A stretch of DNA of 60,000 nucleotides, taken from positions 15,626,001 through 15,686,000 of the forward strand of contig CM060732.1 of the NCBI GenBank assembly GCA_030704615.1, written 5' to 3'. The position numbers and the translations under genes are program-made. The notes beneath the pieces were generated by a model, which made no database searches, was not told the origin of the DNA, and saw only the letters and a program-made list of their open reading frames with translations. Origin of the DNA: Takakia lepidozioides (Eukaryota; Streptophyta; Takakiopsida; Takakiales; Takakiaceae). Positions 22,667 through 32,690 of this stretch are shown piece by piece. Numbering within the stretch: position 1 is the first letter of the stretch; each line of letters starts with the position of its first letter.

Positions 22667-22690
22667 AACCTTGAGTGGTCAGTGGACGTT
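22667..22690. repeat. Palindrome related to AACCTCCACTG, copy 4
   Basis: AACCTTGAGTG / GT / CAGTGGACGTT lies about 190 bp beyond the last coding fragment of the DUF7869-like pseudogene, so the family brackets that gene. Confidence 0.5.
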
Positions 22691-22770
22691 CTCGATCTTT
22701 TTTTTTGGCGTGCTGGACTCTGCACTGCTGTACATTCTGTTCATCTCCAAGGGGATTCTGGCTTACAAAA

Positions 22771-22951
22771 AAAAAGTAAAGTATGACACCTCCCGAAGGG
22801 AGCGTAACTTATGGTGTCACTTGACCCCAAAGGGCTACTGCCTTCCAACAGGAAGGTGGACACCTTCATGACACACCAGACGGTGGTTTGAACCCACAAC
22901 CACATCCAACGTGGTATGTGCCCATTACCACTGGGCTACATGCTGGTTGTC
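22771..22951 (-). mobile_element. tRNA-derived SINE with 14-bp target-site duplications
   Basis: On the minus strand, an A-box-like TAGCCCAGTGG (near 22938) is followed by a B-box-like GGGTTCAAACC (near 22894), spaced as in tRNA genes. A non-tRNA body follows, ending in a T-run at 22771-22775. The unit is flanked by identical 14-bp direct repeats TCTGGCTTACAAAA at 22757-22770 and 22952-22965. That arrangement is diagnostic of target-primed insertion of a Pol III-derived SINE. It inserted just downstream of the decayed DUF7869-like gene. Confidence 0.75.
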
Positions 22952-22965
22952 TCTGGCTTACAAAA

Positions 22966-23284
22966 CAGACAGTGCACAAAAAAAAAAAAAAATGCGGACA
23001 CAACCCCTGGAGTCTTTATTTTCCAATCCGGTCTAAATGTTTTTTTCTAATGTCCCGTCATTGCGCCAATTCCAGTCCGTCTCTCAATGCTTGCACTTGC
23101 TTTTCGCAGAGCCAAATCTCCAACTGAGGTTTCCCACTAAGAGGACCCTTACCCTATCATTATTGCCATATTTTTCAATTTGCCACTCCTTAACTTATAC
23201 CTCTCATGTTCTCCTCCTTTTCCTCCTCTAAGCTCTATGTCTAGCGAGTGGAGTCTTCCATGTTTGTTTGTCCATATGTAACTT
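22966..23284. other. Noncoding stretch
   Basis: It holds an A-run at 22978-22992 and C/T-rich DNA. I see no gene or structured element. Confidence 0.5.
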
Positions 23285-23916
23285 AAACCAAAACCCCTAC
23301 CTTAGTAAACCCTTATCCTAAAACCCTTTACCCTAAAAGACCCTTAAGCATTTATCCCTAAACCCTTACCATTTCTCTTGCAAATGGGATTGTACTATCC
23401 ATACCATAACCAATAATGGTTATGGTTATGGTAATCCAAATCTCTTCTCCCTTCCTTTTTGCGCTACTTTTCTCGTTTGTTTTGGATTCACATGCACTTC
23501 ACTTTGCATACTAGTGTGCTTTCTATGTATCTTAATAATTTAAATACTTGTCCGTCTCAATGACTCTTCCATAATATTTGTTTATCCATTTTTATTTTCA
23601 TTCTTATACCATACACAACAAGTTCTAGTGAGTGCGAGTTTTGTTTGTCCATTTGTACTTTACCATCACCCCTAAACCCTTACCCTTCGCTTTACCCTTC
23701 CCTTAACCCTTCCATAGGCTTAAGCCGGACCCTTAGTACCCTAAACCATTACTCTTACCATATACCAAAAACCTTAGTGTACTACCCTACTTACACTACA
23801 AATCTGATTGTACTACCATGTGTGAGTCTTCCATATTTGTTTGTCCCTTTCTACCCTAAATCCAAACCCTAAACCCTTACCCTTCCCTTTACCCTGGCCT
23901 TAATCCTTACCCTAGC
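23285..23916. repeat. Degenerate CCCTAAA telomere-like tracts
   Basis: Two stretches (23285-23375 and 23640-23916) are built of CCCTAAA, CCCTTA and CCCTTT variants. They end exactly at the inner boundary of the right inverted-repeat arm (23917). They are inverted relative to the related tract beside element A (1700-1792). Confidence 0.7.
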
Positions 23917-24360
23917 ATGGACATCAGAGAACCGGATTCTCCAGAGATTGTTCTGGTGACAAGAACCCCAACATCGTCCTCTCCGAGTTTGTCATTCAGA
24001 ATGACCTCGTTAGGAATGCAAGCCTGAATTCGGCCTTCAAACAGGGCGTTTCCGTCCTCCCCAAGAAGAAGGCACTGCAAGTTTCTCAACAATTTCTCCC
24101 AAGACCTTCAGCCGGATCCCCTTCAGTCTCTCCGTTGGACAGAATTTCATTGCTTTCAGTGAATTGCACTTGACAATCACTATCCTCTGTGATGGAATGA
24201 GATCTCGGGTTTCTTTGAGATGCTGAATCCACAGTTTCATGCGGGTGAACACTGGAGACATCCCACACAACTGGAGTCCCAATCAAATGTGTCAGCATCC
24301 ATGTGTCGATAAGGCAGAGGACAGGAGCCAAATGCGTCATCACAAAAGATCAAGATAACT
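23917..24360 (-). pseudogene. Inverted copy of the 5' part of the DUF7869-like pseudogene
   Basis: It is the mirror of about 18935-19376 and encodes the same short peptides, for example an 85-residue frame identical to that at 18950-19207. It is cut off at 23917 and is not functional. Confidence 0.7.
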
Positions 24361-24503
24361 GAAATGGTAGACGATCACAAGTGGTGTCCGTGGCAAGTTC
24401 TTTCCCCAGAGACATTTTGGCAATCTCCTGAGGCAACCACTGACGGAGATCCAGGAAGTGACAGAAACACCCTTTGGCCAACTTGGAACCCCATGAATTT
24501 AGT

Positions 24504-24527
24504 AACCTCCACTAGACAGTGGAGGTT
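24504..24527. repeat. AACCTCCACT palindrome, mirror of 18766-18789
   Basis: Perfect 10-bp arms surround the centre AGAC. Confidence 0.75.
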
Positions 24528-24779
24528 CAATAAAATCGGATTACGGGAGGGAAGTTAAACTGAACGAAAGAACGTTGTCCCACCGAAAGGAAGAGTTGAA
24601 GGAGAACTTTTTCGACGGATTTGAATGAGAAAATCACTATGGATTTAAAAGGTAAAGTCAATGTATGGATCTATCCCGAGACTTATGAAAGACACTTGGA
24701 ATTGAAGTGGAGTATGAGGGCGGACTATAGCACAATGTGACTACATCTATATGATCTGTCAGAAGGAGTCACAAATGCC

Positions 24780-24803
24780 AACCTCCACTGGACAGTGGAG
24801 GGT
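24780..24803. repeat. AACCTCCACTG palindrome, mirror of 18490-18513
   Basis: AACCTCCACTG / GA / CAGTGGAGGGT; same end mismatch as its partner. Confidence 0.7.
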
Positions 24804-25701
24804 GGATGATATTTGTTGATGAAATCAACCACATGGATGAACAATGGATAATGAAGAGGCCCTTTGTAGATGAGAAAATGATTCTTGGGATGGATGAATA
24901 ATAATGTGGCGACTGCCCAATGGAGGTTTAGGACTAACTTTAGACAAACGAAAGTAAGTGTAGCTGGTGCACATGGAGAGTACACAAAAAAATTGAGTAT
25001 CATATTATCCTACGTGAGAAATGTACAGTTGACACCCGAGACTACGGAAGCAGAGAGAGATGCAGAGGCTGCTTCAGAAGTACCCTATGGCCACAGTGGT
25101 GCAGGATAGACAAAGAGGTGCACGTTGTCCAGAGAGGTGCGCGAGAGAAAGAAGCAAGTGAGAGGTTCGCAGAGGGAAGTTGGTGGTGTGTGGAGTCGGA
25201 CGTTATATAGAGGTGACAAGTAACTTTCATCTTGAATCGCTCCAATGGCAGTGTCGGATGATTTCTCTCCCAGATCGATTGTGGCCACCATGGATTAAGG
25301 CGGAATCGAACGGCTGATTTCTACTCGGGAAATCTAGGTTTCATTGAATGTGTGCACAGTTTTTCATGTATTGACAGCAGCCATGGTCACATTAATTATA
25401 CAACAATTATAACGGCCGCGATCATACTGAATTTTGTCGTACTTGTACGTTAGTTCTGGCATCATTATCGTGCGGCTCTGACAGCAGACTCTGGAATAAG
25501 CGTGAAGGATGCCAATTCTGACAAGTGGCAGGGAGAAATGAAGTCAGGCGGCTAACCGCCACAACTAATTCTGGACTGCACATTAACAATCGATCATTAT
25601 AAGTTGGGAGGAATCCGGAGGTGAACCATAAAGCACTTTGAGATTTTTCTGTGTCTATTTATCGTGCTGTTACAGTGAATAAATCACTTGGGCATGGCGG
25701 G

Positions 25702-25764
25702 GCATTACACGCCGGCGTAATGCATTGGACAGCGAGGGTGGTGCATTACAGATGTGCGTAATGC
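25702..25764. repeat. Pair of GCATTAC palindromes, mirror of 17529-17591
   Basis: Copies at 25702-25723 and 25743-25764 are unchanged from the left arm. Confidence 0.7.
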
Positions 25765-25810
25765 AGTGCCATGCCTTGCTTTCTTGCACATGTTTAATGT
25801 AGGGATGGGC

Positions 25811-25904
25811 CCCTCGTGTCGGGCATTCCTCGATAAATGGGCATTCCCTCTGGCTCCAGCCCTGGGCGCAATGACCTTAAATTGAGGAATGCCCGACACG
25901 AGGG
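25811..25904. repeat. 94-bp MITE-like hairpin, mirror of 17389-17482
   Basis: The 21-bp terminal inverted repeats are intact. Confidence 0.6.
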
Positions 25905-26881
25905 GCCATCTACTATCCTTAAAGCCGTATGTCACATGGCACATGCGAGTGTTGTCAGGGAATATTGACGCCTAGCGGCTAACTGCCGAAAGTAATTGTG
26001 GACGGCTCATTATGAGACAATGATTATAATGTGTGACGAATCCGTAGGTACACCATTGTGTCCTCTGGCAGATTGCGGTTGAAACAACTGCCTCCGCGTG
26101 CCACGTGGGTGGTCACATGTGCGTTTGGGGCGTGGGTTAAGGTTTTGCGGCTTCGAATCTATTTTAAGATTTTGGTAAGCGTGAGGGTTGCAGAGTCTGA
26201 CAAATGCCGTTATTACCGTCTTTTCATCTTTTTTTCATTTGTCTGTCCATTCGTCTGTCCAATCGTGTGTGCATTCGTCTGTCAATTTGGAACAAATTTT
26301 GAACTAATTTCATATGTGTGGAGAGGATTATTATTTCATGAGCAGAAACCATGAGCCATGAGCCATGAGCCGCATGAGCGGTGAGCCGAAGTCTAAGATA
26401 CGCGGATTTCATGAGCGGACTCCTCCAAATTTGGAAATGCGGCAGATTAAACAAGTATTAAAATAATAGTTTTTTATTTGACCTTGCCGTTTTTGGACGT
26501 TCCAGATCATGTAATGCGGCGAAGATATGTCGTCAGTAACAAGTCCGCTCATGGTTTTATAGATCCGCTCATGGAAATAAGTGACCGTGCAACGGGAAAT
26601 CCAGTATACCACTGCAAAAGGACGTCGCATACTGGCCTGTATAGAGTATTCCGCGGTTTTACATGCCTTAACATTGGAATGAAGCTGACCCTTTTGCCGC
26701 GATTGAACCAATGGAGTCTGCACCAATACAGTCTGCAGTACTTCACAATTCTGTCTTCTTCGGGTATTCGGCGGGAAAGGTTTGCAACTGAACTGGGAAA
26801 TAAGGTGCCGCATTAGGGTTCGCACGTGCGAAATTTCGGAGCGGTTTGGTGTTGGGGAAGGCCGCCTCTACCAGTACCTAC

Positions 26882-26925
26882 GACGATACTTGGAAATGCG
26901 GCGCCGCATTTCCTTGTCGGAGGTC
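26882..26925. repeat. Single element A-type palindrome, mirror of 16380-16401
   Basis: A GGAAATGCG / GCGC / CGCATTTCC copy near 26893-26914 lies downstream of the element B transposase pseudogene. I give a slightly wide interval because I did not fix its limits to the base. Confidence 0.75.
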
Positions 26926-27164
26926 GAATGAGGAAAGCAAGTTTTCGGAAAGCAGAAAAACATGAACCCTCCAACATACAAAAATACATGCACGTGGAAA
27001 CAAGTGAACGATATAGTAATATCTTAGTTCGAGCAAAACAGGTTACTGGTAGGCAAGACATATGTCGAACCTTTCTGTGGCCAGAGTCTGAGGTACTGGT
27101 AGCAGTACAGTTCTACTATCCGAAAAGGATGGGCGTACCATTGTATTGGGACCGCAAGCCAAGC

Positions 27165-30100
27165 TCACTGGTCCCCTGGATCCATATTCAGAAGAGTGTG
27201 AACCTCCTGGGGGCTCAACCCTGGTGCATGTATGAAGTGTTGAGTTGTGGAATTACAACGGAGTCTCTTTAGGTACACGTAGTACAAATGCTTGCAAGGG
27301 CAGTATGATGCCCCCTTGTTCGCCATGATCTGGAAGTCGGTGCAATTGCAGGTGGGTAATTCTGAAATGGTGATGGTGTACACCTCATTGTGAACAGCTG
27401 AGCCCGCCGTGGCCATCTGATACACACGCCCGGATCCTGGTGGGGGCACTTTTGTCGAGCTCTGGATTGTACAGTTCATCCGAAGTGCATTCCCCATCCT
27501 TGTCTCGTTCACTTTTGAGGGAGGTCGCCGCCTCTTCGGTTTCCCTCAACGGTGTGTAGGATGCTTAGAGCTGTCGTGTCCCATTGTTCTTGCTCTCACA
27601 GGGGTCGGTGGTGGAGGCTGTGGAAGCGGAAATGGTTCTCTGGGGACGTCAGAGCGCTGCACCATCCGAAATCCTGCGGCGGTAAGGGCGTCGGCCTCAA
27701 CCAGACTCAGATCGCAGCCTGGTTCCACCGGCCACACCGGGGGAGCCTCTGGCATTGTTTGTATGTCGTACTTGGGCTTTCCATACACGCAAGTCATAAT
27801 GTCGTGCCTGCAGAACCAGAACTGGGTGGTTGTCGCCTCCGCAAACTTTGCATGGACAAATCTTCCTGTAAAAGTAGGAGCAGGGAAAGCCCCATCTGGA
27901 TTCCTCCTTATCATCTCTAAACAACGTTGCCGTGTATCCACACGAATTGCGGAACACCTTCCTCAAAACGACGGCTTTGTGCGAGCAATTCTCCACTGTG
28001 AGGCAGACACAGTCGTCTCCACAATGGCTTGGCCATACTGCATAACAGCGGGCGGAATCTGGGGCAAGGGAGCGGTGGGAATTTTTTGCACGAAATCCCC
28101 GGTTGAAGGCGACGGCGATCTGGAATTTCTTGGGCTTCCACTGCTGGAAGACACATTGTGCGGCAACATGACGGGACCTTGAGGTGCTGTCCGAATGTTC
28201 CTGTCGGATCTCCAGGAATCCTCTTCGCACCCGGGTTCCTCTTCAATCCTCCGCCTGACAGGGCGAGTCCGGACGTCCCCCTCTAGGTGTTCACCTCTGC
28301 GGTGCAGAGGCGTCCCTTTGATCTTCTCTCGCAATGGTGTCGCCCATTTCAGTGGATTCTTGGACCTCGAAGCTATTCGTACCAACAATTCCTCCCTGTC
28401 CGGCCCAAAGCCCCATTGTTTGCCGCTCAGGAACTTGTAGTACGTGGCTTGCTGCATGATTGCTTTGTCGATGTCCTCCGTTGTGGCCGTCACTACGTCC
28501 ACCAGATGTGCGGCAGAAGACGCTCGCCAGGAGGAGTGGACCGATTCTGCCATATTCGTGTTCGGCATGTCCGTGTCGGAATCCAAGCACCGCTCCTAGA
28601 AGGACACAAACAAGATCTCTCTTTCCCCTCCATTGGAACATTGGGGTCCTCACCGTACACACACCGCACCGCTGCCCAGTTGGCCTGAGCGTTGTCTGCC
28701 ATGAATCCCTTGAAATTGGGCTCTGGCAATCCCGCCCTTGCCATCTACTCGTTTATGCCCTCCCACAGATGCATCTCGGACTGTGTGTCCTCCCCTTTCA
28801 TCTCGCAGATTGCAATCGTCATGAGCCTCTTGGAGTGATAGTCATAAACATGCGCACCCATAGTCACCCACTGATGGTTTGTAATTCGCTTGATGTGATC
28901 AAACATCACCCAAGCATTCGACAAGTTTCCAGTTGTCATGCGAGTGACCAAGTCGACTTTACTCCCAGGCCCACACGTCGACATTTTAAAAATGTAACAA
29001 CGATCGGATTCGCTGCCTTGCCCTGGAAACCTGCTACCTTGGATGTAGTCATATCCAATCATTCGTTTCACCTCCAGGATTGAGTACATGTCCGACCCCC
29101 TGCCCAACTCCTGCTTGCAAGATACGATGTGATTCCGCACATTCGGACTACAAACGTGCGAGACGGACTCCAAGAGGTCACGCATCTCGTCTTCCGTCAA
29201 GGGCTCTCGGTCGGAAACATCTTCAGACATGATTTTGCCAAGAGCAATCTTGTGGGCTGCCTTCAGCTGAATCTGCTTTGGTCTGGCTCCGGGGCTCAAT
29301 TTCACCTCCTCTTTTATGATGTCGTGTGCTTCCTGCACAGCCTCACGCATGTTGCTTCTCGCCAAGGGGTGGCAGTGGACCCCAATGTGTATGCAAGCTC
29401 TAGTCAAGTCCGGGAGCAAATGGATTACGTAATATTGCTTGGCTCTGCACATGGACATGCACGTCGGTGGTTCTTTGCAATGTGCACACGTGAAAGAACC
29501 CGCAGGAGCTTGGCTGGAGACAATGAATGGATGATGCGTTGTGCCAGTCCAATCCGTCTCGTTTCTCCGCCCTCCTTTGGAGAGAAAGTGGAAGCAGGTG
29601 GGATTGAGGCACCTCAGCTTCCCCGCACAGAGGACATATCGTACACGAACACCATCAGCAATTTTCGTGCTACTGGTCTTCGTCACACACCAGGGGTGTC
29701 CGTCATGCTTTCGATCCATGTCTGTTAACATCCCGGAGGCTTTGTTTGACGAAGAAACAGGTGGAAACTCGAAGATGACATTGCCATCGACTTCGGGAGG
29801 CAGAAACGTTACCTTTCTGACTGGGAATTTGGCATAGTCGAGAGCAGCCAGCTCGGAGCGAGAACCATCGAGGTGATGTTGTCGTAGGAGCTGCACAATG
29901 GACCGGGTTGGAGTTATGCTCGAGGGCACATTCGTAGCACCTACAGAGACGTCCATGCCGGATTTGAACGACCGTGTGGAGGACATGGGTACCTCAATGC
30001 AATCATCTTCCTCGTCGGAAATGTCGAATACGTCCACACGAGAAGCTATGGAGGGTCTTGACGGTCCAGGTCGGGAATGATTATCGTTGCATACCTCTCT

Positions 30101-30652
30101 GTGGGCAGTGGCCGCCTGTCGGTTTCCGGACTCCTTTGTGGATGGTGTGGGCAGCGACTGATTCGGAAAGGGAATGGGCATTCCCACAGCTTGGTACAGG
30201 ATGGTGTCTGATGGGGGAACGTGCCATTCGCTTCCGCAACCTCCGTCGTTACCTAGCACGACAATGGTCTCGTCAACCTGTCTAGGAACATCCCTCCTTT
30301 CTTCTTCCAAATAAACTGTGCCCGGTTTGAGCTTGAATTTGGAACAAAGGTAAGTTTCAGTCACTCTGCAAAGTCCTCCCTCGTTTGGGATCCAGGCTCT
30401 CCCAAGTTGCAGAGGACAGCAAACTATAGCGTAGGAATTCGGAGCCATCGAACACCGCACGGAGTTGGCAAGTGCGAGGTTCAGTATAGCGACAGACCAA
30501 GGCTCACAGGCACCATGCGGAGTCCATCGACGATTGGAAGTCGCACATTGAAGTGGAAAGTATTGTTTCAAGCTACATGCATGAAGGTGGGAGGTTTGAT
30601 TCCATAGCCGGTAAGTATGACAATGATGGCCGATTCGGCGACGAAATAACAT
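27165..30652 (-). pseudogene. MULE-like SWIM transposase, element B copy, with stops and internal deletion
   Basis: This is the reverse-complement partner of 12321-16128. The first 635 codons (30652-28748) are open and lack element A's 2-bp deletion. Then CAG has become TAG (28745-28747), and about 325 bp are missing near 28610. The deletion removes the C-x-x-H segment and most of the region before the intron acceptor, but spares the FMADNAQANW Asp and the NMAESVHSSW Glu. A second nonsense change, TGG to TGA, lies at 27546-27548. The SWIM finger (CxC, CPCKH) is retained near 27295-27360. Around FWFC the reading frame matches element C, unlike the A copy. The A and B defects are at different sites, so most were acquired after duplication. 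Not functional. Confidence 0.8.
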
Positions 30653-30854
30653 CTCCTGACAGTTTCTCCTGAGGGAGGATCCAGCAGTATTCTCGGTGCA
30701 GACAGGAACGTTCGCATTGACAAGTGCCAGGACTGTTAGTTAAAACGGTCAGACAACCAAGTTGTGCTCATCAAGACTGGCCGCAATGTTGTTTCGGAAC
30801 AATGCAACCCATTGAGGTTCCAGATTTCCCGTCCCGAGTGATTCTTTCAATTGC

Positions 30855-32287
30855 TGGTGGACGGAAATACGGCACCGCATTTCCGTATTGCTTCTTGGTC
30901 ATGCACCAGAGCGACGGAAATGCGGCACCGAGTTTCCGTCCGGGGGAAACCTTTATACTCTCCAGAATGGAAAAGCGGTAACGCATTTCAATCCAGCAAG
31001 CACGGTATGTGAAGATGGAACGGAAATGCGGTACCGCATTTCCGTTCTGATTGAGAATTATGAACAACGGGAACAAAAATGCGGCACTGCATTTCCGTCC
31101 GAGTCGCACTTTTCCGACATTCCAGAACGGAAATGCGGCGCCGCATTTCCATTTTGTATCTGATGCATGGAGCTGAGGGATAAAAATGCTCCAGCACATT
31201 TCCGTCCTTAAAAGACATTCATACTCTCCATAACGGAAATGCGGTACCGCATTTCCATCCAACAAGCACGGTATGTGAAGGTGGAACGGAAATGCGGTAC
31301 CGCATTTCCATTCTGATTGAGAATTATGAACAACGGGAACAGAAATGCGGCACCGCATTTCCGTCCGAGTCGCACTTTTCCGACATTCCAGAACGGAAAT
31401 GCGGCGCCGCATTTCCATTTTGTATCCGATGCATGGAGCTGAGGGATAGAAATGCTGCAGCACATTTCCGTCCTTAAAAGACATTCATACTCTCCATAAC
31501 GGAAATGCGGTACCGCATTTCCATCCAACAAGCACGGTATGTGAAGGTGGAACGGAAATGCGGTACCGCATTTCCGTTCTGATTGAGAATTATGAACAAC
31601 GGGAACAGAAATGCGGCACCGCATTTCTGTCGGAGTCGCACTTTCCGACATTCCAGAACGGAAATGCGGCGCCGCATTTCCATTTTGTATCTGATGCATG
31701 GAGCCGAGTGCGATTCCGACCGCTTGAGACATTCATACTATCCAGAACGGAAATGCGGTACCACATTTCCGTTCTGACTGAAAATCGTGAACCATCGGAA
31801 CTGAAATGCGGCAGCGCATTTCCATCCGAGTCGCACCTCCCAACATTCCAGAACGGAAATGCGGCACCGCATTTTCGTTCAGATGAAATATCCTGAAACA
31901 TGGGAACTGAAATGCGGTACCGCATTTCCGTCGGAGTCGCACCTTCCGACATTCCAAAACCGAAATGCGGCGCCGCATTTCCGTTTTGTATGTGAGGCAT
32001 GGAGCTGTGGAACGAAAATGTGGCACAGCATTTCCGCCAGCGTCAGACGTTAATACTCTACAGAACGGAAATTCGGTACCGCATTTCCCTCTGACTGAAA
32101 ATCGTGCGCAACGGGAACAGAAATGCGGCACCGCATTTCCGTCCGAGTCGCACCTTCCGACATTCTAGAACGGAAATGCGGCGCCGCATTTCCGTTTTGT
32201 ATATGGGGCCTGGAGCTGTGCTACGGAAATGTGTTGCCGCATTTCCATCCATGTGAGACCTTCAAACTTTCCAGACCGGAAATGCGG
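30855..32287. repeat. Palindrome array of element B (half-site GGAAATGCG)
   Basis: It is the mirror of 11101-12120 with extra copies: about 25 palindromes at about 53-bp spacing and the same higher-order order of spacers and centres. One more higher-order unit appears to be present than in the A copy, consistent with unequal exchange within the array. Confidence 0.85.
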
Positions 32288-32293
32288 GGGGGG

Positions 32294-32362
32294 TGCTATT
32301 CCGTGAGCCTGGAGGCGTGAGCCTGTGAGCCCAGGAAAGCGTGAGCCCAGCACAGGCTCACG
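32294..32362 (+). repeat. Left terminal repeat region of element C (GTGAGCC-rich)
   Basis: Five direct GTGAGCC units are followed by an inverted GGCTCACGCC, equivalent to the ATGAGC units at the left end of element A. Confidence 0.6.
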
Positions 32363-32384
32363 CCACGTCAGCATGCAAACAGTG

Positions 32385-32436
32385 CCTATTTCCGCGGATG
32401 TCACCTATTTCCGAGTGGGGTCACCTATTTCCGCGG
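32385..32436 (+). repeat. Subterminal CCTATTTCCGCGG repeats of element C
   Basis: CCTATTTCCGCGG (32385-32397), CCTATTTCCG (32404-32413) and CCTATTTCCGCGG (32424-32436) are separated by TCA-containing spacers. A related inverted motif lies at the same place in element A (about 1887-1912). These are candidate transposase-binding sites. Confidence 0.55.
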
Positions 32437-32690
32437 GTTGATGTGGGGAGAATTGAGAATTGAGAACAAAGTGGTTTGTTTGTTTTTGCAATGTACTCAA
32501 GTCTGTGAGGTCCACAAAACAACAAATATATTGAAGGAACAATCCGGGCAGTCCATGCAACCCCCATCTCCAACAATAGTTTGGAACCATGAATGTGAAT
32601 TCCATGCACACATTGCAAAGAGGACAATAAGGACACACAACCATCCCATTTCAAATTTGTCCCAGAATTAAACCAAAAGAATACTTCATA

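Larger units (their letters stand above)
23917..32287 (-). repeat. Right arm of the 8.3-kb inverted repeat (partner 11101-19376)
   Basis: This is the reverse complement of 11101-19376, with single-base changes, small indels and one internal loss of about 325 bp (junction near 28610). It starts abruptly after a telomere-like tract. It stops at 32287, inside a palindrome, where element C begins. A true inverted duplication and an assembly join are both possible; private indels on each arm argue that the copies are real and have diverged. Confidence 0.9.
26325..32287 (-). mobile_element. Element B: inverted, truncated copy of the right part of element A
   Basis: It carries the ATGAGC-rich right end (26319-26420), the SWIM transposase pseudogene and about half of the main palindrome array. 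It lacks the ParB/methyltransferase gene and the left end. It arose with its flank by segmental inverted duplication. Its outer end is replaced by the start of element C. Confidence 0.8.
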
